A stretch of 50,763 nt of DNA, taken from Prochlorococcus sp. AG-676-L21 (GTDB lineage: Bacteria; Cyanobacteriota; Cyanobacteriia; PCC-6307; Cyanobiaceae). How positions within the stretch are numbered: the first letter of the stretch is position 1; each line of letters begins with the position of its first letter. Made by a program: the position numbers and the translations under genes. The notes beneath the pieces were generated by a model that saw nothing but the letters and a program-made list of their open reading frames with translations, was not told where the DNA came from and ran no database searches. Positions 42,769 to 49,818 of this stretch are shown piece after piece. The stretch lies in the NCBI GenBank assembly GCA_003210915.1, contig QCUA01000006.1, positions 1 to 50,763 of the forward strand, in the 5' to 3' direction.

Positions 42769-43374
42769 TTAAAATTGAACTCTTTTACCAGCCCCTGCGT
42801 GTGGCCAAGGTAGATCGTATTCGTAGAATTTTACTTTTGGTGAACCTTTCAGGGAATAATCATTTAATCCCCAAGTAGGTAATGTATCAGTACAAACTGA
42901 TTTATGATTAATTTCTATTATGAACTCTATAGGTAAATCATGACCAATAGCATATTTAACTGCTTCATTTGCTATGCCTGTTTCTGAGGTCATCCCGCCC
43001 ATAAATAAATATACAATAGTATCTTTAATGTTCTTCTTTTTTAAACCTAGAGCAGTTCCTAAAGCAATAGGAATTATACCTCCAACTATAGCACTTGTAT
43101 AAACTTTATATTCTGGATAAATAAGGGTTATACTTTTTCCATTTTTGATATCATTAAACAACTTATCTTCAGGAACACCTTTAAGAAGGCAATGATAGTG
43201 GGATCTCCATGAACTGAATACCCAGTCTTGTTGATTTATATTCTTAAAAATCTTTATAAGTTGACTTTCATTATTCCCGTGAAGATGGATTGGTGCTTTT
43301 ATCTTTGCATTATTGAAAGAATCAGCAACCTTTCTTTCAAAATCTATTAAGGATTTTTTATCTAATAAATTCAT
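42769..43374 (-). CDS. Split TPP enzyme, E1-alpha/transketolase N-terminal-like subunit
   Basis: 201 residues. WVFSSWRSHYHCLLKGVP corresponds to the E1 alpha RGH segment, GGIIPIALGTALG to the glycine-rich strand, and FMGGMTSETGIANEAVKYAI with LPIEFIIEINHKS to the TPP motif. The motif's GDG reads GGM, so the usual Asp magnesium ligand is missing. The ending, PWPHAGAGKRVQF, resembles E1 alpha tails. The protein is much shorter than E1 alpha (about 320-360 residues). With the downstream beta-like subunit it may form a sugar ketolase or 2-oxoacid decarboxylase for a nucleotide sugar or its precursor. Either Mg binding is unusual here, or the pair has lost activity. Confidence 0.8.
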   Translation of the reverse strand: MNLLDKKSLIDFERKVADSFNNAKIKAPIHLHGNNESQLIKIFKNINQQDWVFSSWRSHYHCLLKGVPEDKLFNDIKNGKSITLIYPEYKVYTSAIVGGIIPIALGTALGLKKKNIKDTIVYLFMGGMTSETGIANEAVKYAIGHDLPIEFIIEINHKSVCTDTLPTWGLNDYSLKGSPKVKFYEYDLPWPHAGAGKRVQF

Positions 43375-43466
43375 AATTTAAATCTTATCTTATAAAATTT
43401 ATCTAGTTTAAGATAGCGACTGCTGATAACTTAAGTTGTGATAAAATTTTACTTTGTTTAGGAATA

Positions 43467-43565
43467 ATGTTAATTGGAATTAGTTCTTATTATGGGGACG
43501 CAAATTTTAAAGATATGGAAAAGCAAGCAGAAGTTTTAAGCGTTTTTAATTCTAAGGAAGAATAA
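43467..43565 (+). CDS. Small membrane peptide, start uncertain
   Basis: From ATG at 43467: 32 residues, MLIGISSYYGDANFKDMEKQ then AEVLSVFNSKEE. The frame is open further upstream to a TAG at 43404 and reads ATADNLSCDKILLCLGI, also protein-like, but only an ATA codon (43413) is available as a start there. The full 51-residue version would be a single-span membrane peptide with a charged tail. Either the true start is lost by mutation or a rare codon is used. No family recognised. Confidence 0.45.
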   Translation: MLIGISSYYGDANFKDMEKQAEVLSVFNSKEE

Positions 43566-43601
43566 TAGAGCTAGGATCTAGGAGAGGGCTTTAATTTTTG
43601 C

Positions 43602-43670
43602 TTAATTAAATGTTGCAGCAACTTTATGTACGAATTCTATTAATTCTTCTTTACTTTTATATTGGAGCAT
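43602..43670 (-). CDS. Very small ORF, possibly a remnant
   Basis: 22 codons: ATG at 43670, reading MLQYKSKEELIEFVHKVAAT-FN and stop. The composition is that of a helical, charged peptide rather than random AT-rich translation, and there is an in-frame stop just upstream. It may be a micro-protein or the surviving end of a decayed gene. Low confidence because of length. Confidence 0.3.
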   Translation of the reverse strand: MLQYKSKEELIEFVHKVAATFN

Positions 43671-43761
43671 ATTAGTTTAACAAAAGCTTTTTTAATAAAG
43701 TACTAGATTATGTTCTTAGAAAGACGTTTTTGCTTTTATTCAATAAAAATTCATAAAAAAA

Positions 43762-44817
43762 ATGAATATTGCTCTTATTAATTATTACAACGGTAAATCT
43801 ATTAATTTATCTGCCTCAGACGGGACTAGAGAGAATGGCAATCTAAGATTTTTAGAATTATTAAATGAATTAGATAAAGAAAAAATTAACTATGAGATTT
43901 ATAACAAGCAAAATCATAATAATTATGATTTAATACTTTTTTCAGATGTCCCAAATCTTTTGAATTTGTTATCAGTAAAAATTAGAAATATTAAAAGAAA
44001 AATACCTTTAATCTTGAATATTGAGGAAACATCCGTAGCAAGAAGTAGAAATCCTCTTATAATCCCAGGCTTATTTAGTGAAGTCTTACTAAACACTGAA
44101 AATAGAAATTATAAATTTAGAAACTACAAAACATCTACATTCTCATTGGGAAGTTTACCAAGTAGAGAAGAAATTATCTCAATTAAAGATCAAATATTGA
44201 ATCAAAATAGGATAAAAAAATTAATATATATTGGAAGAAATAAAACAGCTTTAAATAAAAATTCTTCTTATCAATTCAGAACAAAAATAATAAAACAAAT
44301 CAGTCAAAATAAAGATATATTTACTCTATTTGGCAAAGGTTGGAATAAAAGACAAATTCCAATGGATTTCCCCTTTATTTATCTAGCTTATAAAATAAAA
44401 CCAATAAAATTTCTTTTAAAAAATTTATTAAATATATTTTATTTCTCAATTATATCTGAAGGTAATGTAGATTCAAAAATAAAAACTCAAAATAAATTTG
44501 ACTATGCTTTAGCTATTGAACCATTTTTGGGATATCCCATAACAATTTTAGAAAAGATATTTGATCCAATGCTTTCAGGTTCAATCCCTTTTTATTTTGG
44601 ACCTAGTAATATATCGATCCCAGATAATTGTTATATAAGAATTTCAAAAGATACTTCAGTTGAGATGATAATTGATTTAGTTAAGAAAACTACAGATAAA
44701 GAAAAAAAGGTTTTTAGGCAAAATATATATAATTTTCTAATATCAAAACAAGCTGATAAATATAGATATAGTACATACGCTAAATTTTTTATAAAAAGAA
44801 TAAAGTCTTATAAATAA
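43762..44817 (+). CDS. GT10-family fucosyltransferase-like protein
   Basis: 351 residues. The C-terminal half has the signature of alpha-1,3-fucosyltransferases (GT10): FDYALAIEPFLGYPITILEKIFDPMLSGSIPFYFGP, in which the E-K-I-F-D-x-x-x-S/A-G-x-x-P-x-x-x-G core is conserved, followed by IPDNCYIRI. The N-terminal half holds IALINYYNGKSINLS and SLPSREEII. Donor GDP-fucose or a related sugar fits the GDP-fucose-synthase-like gene at 47635-48585. No TM helix or signal peptide is seen, so it would act in the cytoplasm on a lipid-linked intermediate. Confidence 0.78.
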   Translation: MNIALINYYNGKSINLSASDGTRENGNLRFLELLNELDKEKINYEIYNKQNHNNYDLILFSDVPNLLNLLSVKIRNIKRKIPLILNIEETSVARSRNPLIIPGLFSEVLLNTENRNYKFRNYKTSTFSLGSLPSREEIISIKDQILNQNRIKKLIYIGRNKTALNKNSSYQFRTKIIKQISQNKDIFTLFGKGWNKRQIPMDFPFIYLAYKIKPIKFLLKNLLNIFYFSIISEGNVDSKIKTQNKFDYALAIEPFLGYPITILEKIFDPMLSGSIPFYFGPSNISIPDNCYIRISKDTSVEMIIDLVKKTTDKEKKVFRQNIYNFLISKQADKYRYSTYAKFFIKRIKSYK

Positions 44818-44886
44818 AAATTACTAAACTTTTTATATTCTTTAACTTTAAGAGTTTAAGAAAATATTTACAATAAATCATTCTCA

Positions 44887-45864
44887 ATGCGATATAATGA
44901 TTTATTTAAACTAATGCTAGGTTCTGGTCTTTGGGGGTTAGGTAGTGACTCATACGGAGAATTTCCTAAAGAATATGCAAAAAATGTTATTAAATATCAG
45001 ATAGAAAATGGCATCTCTTTCTTTGATACCTCTGATAGTTATGGTGATGGAAGAAGTGAACAAATTCTTGGGGAGGTAATCTCTGAATTAAATATTAGGA
45101 AGGATGTTTCAATAGCTTCAAAGGTTGGCCTTTTGCCTCACAAAGGTTTCTTTATGCCTTCAGATTTTTCTTTGAAACATATCCAAAAGAAATTTACAGA
45201 GAGTCTAGATAATTTAAAAACAGATTATTTGGATATTTATCAACTTCATAGTCCAAACAAGAAAGATTTATCTCAAATCAGTGAAAGTATGCCTTGGTTA
45301 ATTAAAAAAAAAGAAGAAGGTATAATTAAAAATATAGGCATTTCTGCTAGATCTCCAAGTGATGCAATATTCTTTTTGAATAATTTTTCCTTAGACGTCA
45401 TTCAATGTAATTTTAATTTAATTGATCAAAGATTAATAGAAACAGGATTACTTGATTATTGTAAAAAAAATTCTATAAAAATAATTGCCAGAACCCCATT
45501 GGCTTTTGGTTTTTTAGCAGGAAAACTAACATCTTCAAAAGATCAGTTTACTAAAAATGATCATAGATATAAATGGCCCCAAGAACAATTAGATTTATGG
45601 GCCTCGGCTCATTTAGAATTTAAAAGTATAAATCTTGAATTAGATCTAACTCCGTTAGCTTTGGCACACCAATTTATTAAATTTTTTCAGCCTACTGTTT
45701 ATACAACTATATGTGGTATGCATTCTTTTACTGAAGTAGACGAGAATCTAGATTCTTATTATCATAAAAATAAATTATTAGAAAAGACAATAATTAAAAT
45801 TCAAAAAATATATAATTCTAAAAAATTTTTTATCGATGGAATTAAATCAAAAGGCCCCCAATAG
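44887..45864 (+). CDS. Aldo/keto reductase
   Basis: 325 residues. The catalytic tetrad is present: D47 and Y52 (FFDTSDSYGDG), K79 (IASKVG) and H121 (DIYQLHSPN). NIGISARSPSDA and ARTPLAFGFLAGKL match the barrel strands near the cofactor site. It is distinct from the one at 36493 and closer to the general oxidoreductase/Tas group. Likely role: a keto reduction in nucleotide-sugar synthesis. It lies 69 bp after the GT10 gene and 36 bp before the ABC exporter gene on the same strand. Confidence 0.88.
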   Translation: MRYNDLFKLMLGSGLWGLGSDSYGEFPKEYAKNVIKYQIENGISFFDTSDSYGDGRSEQILGEVISELNIRKDVSIASKVGLLPHKGFFMPSDFSLKHIQKKFTESLDNLKTDYLDIYQLHSPNKKDLSQISESMPWLIKKKEEGIIKNIGISARSPSDAIFFLNNFSLDVIQCNFNLIDQRLIETGLLDYCKKNSIKIIARTPLAFGFLAGKLTSSKDQFTKNDHRYKWPQEQLDLWASAHLEFKSINLELDLTPLALAHQFIKFFQPTVYTTICGMHSFTEVDENLDSYYHKNKLLEKTIIKIQKIYNSKKFFIDGIKSKGPQ

Positions 45865-45900
45865 CTACTAATTAATTTTTTTAATTTTTAATATATAAAA

Positions 45901-47595
45901 ATGATTCAAGCATATCAATTAATAAAAGAAATTTTATTAAAAGTTGAAAGAAATGAAAAGTTAAAGATATTTCGCCATCTTTCTTTATCTATTTTAGTAG
46001 GATTACTTGATTTATTTTTATATAACTCAATTGCTGAAGTGGGAAGTGAGGTTTCATTTATTTCAAAAACTAATTTATCGAATACACAATTTATCATTGC
46101 CTTAATAATTTTCATATCATTTGCAAGATTATTATTACTTTATTCTTCAGTTATTACATCATCGAGTGTGGCAAGAAGTTTTCATTTAAGTCTTATCTTT
46201 TCTTATATTAAATTACCTTATAAAAATTTTAAATCCAAGGAAAAGGCTTTCTATCTTAATAAACTTTCTAAGCATATTGAATTGGCGATAATGGCACTGT
46301 TTTCATCTCTACAATTATTTACTAATGCTTTTACAATATTGATTTCAGGAATTTATATATTTATTACTGCTGATAATAAAACAATATTGCTTATTGTTAT
46401 TGTTTCATTATTATTTTGGGTTATTGCAATTTATGCCAAATTAAAACTAAAAAAAGTTTCAAAAAATTATAAGAATGGTTTGAATTCAATGATGATAAAT
46501 AATTTAAATATAATTTCTTCTTTTAGAGAAATATTCTTTTTGCAGAGTCATCAAGAAGAAACAATAAATATTGATAAGTTAGTAACGAAAACATACTTAA
46601 ATGGCAACTCTATTGCTTTTTATTCATCCTTCTCAAGATATTTTTTAGAACCAATTGTATTGATCGCTCTTTTATTTTTTATATTGAAAGAAGAAAATAT
46701 AGATTTAACCCCTATAAAACCAGCTATTATAATGTCCCTATTGAGGATCACAAGTGTACTCCAAACCTTTTTCGCAAGCTGGTCGAATGTTATAGCTTAT
46801 AAAGAATTTGTAAAATCAGTTTCTAATGATATTAAGTTTATTTTCAAAAAAGATAGAAAATATAATCACAAAAAAGAAAATAATATCAATTTCAAAAGTA
46901 AAAATAAAAATATAATATCTATTTCAAATTTATTTTATAGATATAAATCAGACGATTGCATATTAAATAATTTGAATATTAATTTTAAATCTGGTTTAAA
47001 TATTTTGATAGGTAATAACGGATGCGGAAAATCAACGTTATTAGATATCATTACAGGCCTTATTGCTCCAGAAAAAGGGGTTGTTTTAATAGAGGATATT
47101 CCAATGTGGAGTGACTCCTCAGTCTCAGTAGAAGATATAAAAAGAAGAAAATATTTGTTTAAATATATAGCTTATATTCCTCAAGAAGCGTATATCTATA
47201 ATGAAAGTATTTTAAAAAATATTACAAAACAAAATTCTCTTGAAAGCTGTGACCTTTCTTTATTAAAAGAATTAGTTAATGTTCTTGGGCTTAAAGAAAT
47301 TGCCGGTAATAATCTTGAATTAATTCATAAAATCTGCGGAGAAAATGGTAATAAACTTTCTGGTGGGCAAAGACAAAGAGTTGCTTTAGCAAGGTCTTTA
47401 TATAAAAGACCAAGATACTTATTTTTAGATGAATCTCTCTCTGCTATTGATGATAGTTCTCGAATTGAAATACTTGAAAATTTGCAAAATTTTAAATTTA
47501 TTAAATGTATAATTCTCGTTTCTCATTACTTTATAAAAGATCATCAAAATATAAATAAATATTTATTATCTAAAAAAGGAATAGAAGCTTTATAA
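45901..47595 (+). CDS. ABC exporter half-transporter, PglK-like flippase
   Basis: 564 residues: an N-terminal membrane domain with about six TM helices (to about 310), then an ATPase domain. Walker A is GNNGCGKST near 371-379, the Q-loop is in YIPQEAYI, the signature LSGGQRQRVALARSL is near 485, and Walker B YLFLDES is near 507. SHY supplies the H-loop. Length and composition match PglK, which flips lipid-linked oligosaccharides, so export of the glycan made by this island is likely. Peptide or lipid A export (MsbA) cannot be excluded. A hairpin follows the stop. Confidence 0.88.
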   Translation: MIQAYQLIKEILLKVERNEKLKIFRHLSLSILVGLLDLFLYNSIAEVGSEVSFISKTNLSNTQFIIALIIFISFARLLLLYSSVITSSSVARSFHLSLIFSYIKLPYKNFKSKEKAFYLNKLSKHIELAIMALFSSLQLFTNAFTILISGIYIFITADNKTILLIVIVSLLFWVIAIYAKLKLKKVSKNYKNGLNSMMINNLNIISSFREIFFLQSHQEETINIDKLVTKTYLNGNSIAFYSSFSRYFLEPIVLIALLFFILKEENIDLTPIKPAIIMSLLRITSVLQTFFASWSNVIAYKEFVKSVSNDIKFIFKKDRKYNHKKENNINFKSKNKNIISISNLFYRYKSDDCILNNLNINFKSGLNILIGNNGCGKSTLLDIITGLIAPEKGVVLIEDIPMWSDSSVSVEDIKRRKYLFKYIAYIPQEAYIYNESILKNITKQNSLESCDLSLLKELVNVLGLKEIAGNNLELIHKICGENGNKLSGGQRQRVALARSLYKRPRYLFLDESLSAIDDSSRIEILENLQNFKFIKCIILVSHYFIKDHQNINKYLLSKKGIEAL

Positions 47596-47619
47596 AAACA
47601 TTATTGATAAATAATGTTT
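47596..47619. terminator. Hairpin between convergent genes, probable bidirectional terminator
   Basis: AAACATTATT (47596-47605) and AATAATGTTT (47610-47619) form a perfect 10-bp stem with a GATA loop, placed directly after the ABC exporter stop and 15 bp before the end of the convergent fucose-synthase-like gene. On the minus strand the stem runs into five T residues; on the plus strand the T-run is only three. Confidence 0.5.
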
Positions 47620-47634
47620 ATGTAATCAACTAAT

Positions 47635-48585
47635 TCATGTTTTGTTTTTTGAATTTATAAAATTTTTATTTTCTTTAAACCATAAGCAGGTTTTTTTAAT
47701 ACCTTCTTCTAATGAAGTGAATCTAAAACCAGATTCCTTTATAAACTTGGAATTATCCATTGGCCTTCTATATATTCCTTTGGGTTTATTGGTTAAATAC
47801 TTAATCATACTTGAATCAATTTCTAATGATTTACAAATTAAGTTTGCAATATTATCAATTGAAAGTTCTTCAGAAGTTCCAACATTAATAATTTCAGGAC
47901 GATTGAAATTATTTAAACACCATTTATAAATATGAACATAATCATCTACAAATGTATATTGCCTTAAGGGGGTTCCATCACCCCAAACTTCTAAATTCCC
48001 ATTACTTGATTTTGCTAAAAAAGCCTTCCTTATTAGAGAGGGCAACATGGCAGAATGTTCAGGATCAAAATTATCTTCTGGGCCATAAATTCCATTAGGT
48101 ACAAGGCCAATAAAATTAGCATTGTATTGAGCTGAATAAGTTTCAATAAGGGGTTCTAATATTGCTTTAGCATATGCATAACCAGTACCTGACGAATGAG
48201 GCTTTCCTTTTAAATTAGAGGACTCTTTAATAGGTAATTCGGAATCCTCAGGATACATTCCAACAGATAAAGTTAAAATACATTTTTTTACTTTATTTCT
48301 TATGCAGTTATCAGCAATATTTATTGCCATTAATAAATTGTCTCGAAATAATGTAGCTTGATATTCTTTGCTGAAACCGATTCCACCACTTTTGGCGGCT
48401 AAATGGAATACAAAACTTGGATTTATCTTATCAAAAAGTTTTTTGCACTCTTGTGTGTTTGTTAAATCGCATTCTCTTCCTGTTGTATAAACTAGTTCAT
48501 AATCTAAAAAAAGTGTTTTATTTCTCCTGAAAGCATTTCCCAACACTCCATTCGCTCCAGTTATTAGAATTTTATGTTTCGTCAT
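47635..48585 (-). CDS. GDP-L-fucose synthase-like epimerase/reductase
   Basis: 316 residues, extended SDR. GITGANG-type start (ILITGANGVLG, 7-16), HLAAKSGGIG, RDNLLMAINI, catalytic S107 in LSVGMYPEDSELPIKE, Y136 and K140 in GYAYAKAILEPLIETY. NGIYGPEDNFDPEHSAMLPSLIRKA and GDGTPLRQYTFVDDY are close to Fcl/WcaG. It would convert GDP-4-keto-6-deoxymannose to GDP-L-fucose. ColC, which acts on a 3-deoxy analogue to give GDP-colitose, is in the same family and cannot be separated by eye, and a ColD-like gene is present in the window. No gmd is seen. Confidence 0.85.
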   Translation of the reverse strand: MTKHKILITGANGVLGNAFRRNKTLFLDYELVYTTGRECDLTNTQECKKLFDKINPSFVFHLAAKSGGIGFSKEYQATLFRDNLLMAINIADNCIRNKVKKCILTLSVGMYPEDSELPIKESSNLKGKPHSSGTGYAYAKAILEPLIETYSAQYNANFIGLVPNGIYGPEDNFDPEHSAMLPSLIRKAFLAKSSNGNLEVWGDGTPLRQYTFVDDYVHIYKWCLNNFNRPEIINVGTSEELSIDNIANLICKSLEIDSSMIKYLTNKPKGIYRRPMDNSKFIKESGFRFTSLEEGIKKTCLWFKENKNFINSKNKT

Positions 48586-48681
48586 AATAAATAAATTTCA
48601 TTAACTAAAATAACATAAATATTTTTTTTAATTTAAAACTTTTTATCATCTAAATCAATCTTTGAATAAATAACTATTTTT

Positions 48682-49809
48682 TTAAAAATTTTTTAATTTT
48701 ATATTTTTTAAAAAACTTAAAATGATATTCTTAATTTTACGGAAATAAAAAAATGAAATTAACAACTCTAATGAAAATCTCTTTCTTAAAAAAGAATATT
48801 GAAAACATGCAATATCAATATTTTTAGGTTTTCTGAATTTTAATTTTCTTCTAGATATTTGTTTTTGATTATTTAAATTATTTAAAAAAATACCGAAATC
48901 ATATTTGAATTCTTTTATAGATAACTTTTTTTTTGCGAATAAAAATGAGTTATTACTTAGTTCTCTTAAATCATCTTTATTAATGTTATTAACTCTTTTA
49001 AACTCTGAAATGTTAAACGCTGAGACACTCAAAAAATGAATTCCTTCAATTAAGCCTAGCTTATTAGCAAGAGGTGCATGATCAATTATTGGAATACATC
49101 CTGCAATCATATATTCCCAAATTTTCCCTTTAAATTGATATCTTATAAATTCATTGTTTAATGAAAGACTATTTGAGGAAGAAGCAGCACCTGGAACCAA
49201 GCCAAAAATACATTTAGAAAGTCTTTGATTAATCTCATTAGTCTCTAAATATTCACAAATAGATGATTGAGGACCATAAAGTTTGTAGTTGAATTTTGAT
49301 GATTTTAAACTATTGAACATTTCACTTCGAGCACTTCTTCTTGAATCAATTAGTCCAAGATGCACAAAAGAGATTAATCTCTCTGAAAAGTTTCTATTTT
49401 TTGCTTTATCAAAAAGGTGAGAAATATTATTCGTTTGAAAAATAGGATGATCAAAACTTGGGATTCCTAACAAAGTTTCGTAAAAAGCGGACTCTCCTAA
49501 CCAATGGGTAAAAGAAAAATCTATTAAACAGCAGTATTGCTTATAAACTTGTTCGTAATATTGTAAACTATCCCCAAAAAATAAACCAAATTTTATATTT
49601 TGCTTATGTAAATAATCTGATAATTTTTTTATTTTGTAGAAATAATCTAGTTCAAAACATAAAACAATATCTCCAGGATTTATATCATGACTATAAATTT
49701 GATTACTACTTAATAATATTGTTCTATATAATGGGAAAGCAATATCAAATATATCTTTATACCTTTTTGCATGTGAACAATCTTTTTTAGAAACTATAAG
49801 AAATTGCAT
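48682..49809 (-). CDS. Probable glycosyltransferase, family not certain
   Basis: 375 residues. The first half has FLIVSKKDCSHAKR and GLFFGDSLQYYEQ. The second half has a GT-B-like donor-site pattern: YQFKGKIWEYMIAGCIPIIDHAPLANKLGLIEGIHFL, which resembles the K-x-x-E-x-M-x-x-G-x-x-P-I element of GT1/GT4/CgeB-like enzymes. The tail is basic and hydrophobic. Neighbours are a fucose-synthase-like gene and a CDP-glucose dehydratase gene on the same strand, so it probably adds a sugar of the island glycan. The exact family is not determined. Confidence 0.65.
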   Translation of the reverse strand: MQFLIVSKKDCSHAKRYKDIFDIAFPLYRTILLSSNQIYSHDINPGDIVLCFELDYFYKIKKLSDYLHKQNIKFGLFFGDSLQYYEQVYKQYCCLIDFSFTHWLGESAFYETLLGIPSFDHPIFQTNNISHLFDKAKNRNFSERLISFVHLGLIDSRRSARSEMFNSLKSSKFNYKLYGPQSSICEYLETNEINQRLSKCIFGLVPGAASSSNSLSLNNEFIRYQFKGKIWEYMIAGCIPIIDHAPLANKLGLIEGIHFLSVSAFNISEFKRVNNINKDDLRELSNNSFLFAKKKLSIKEFKYDFGIFLNNLNNQKQISRRKLKFRKPKNIDIACFQYSFLRKRFSLELLISFFYFRKIKNIILSFLKNIKLKNF

Positions 49810-49818
49810 AATTTAGAT

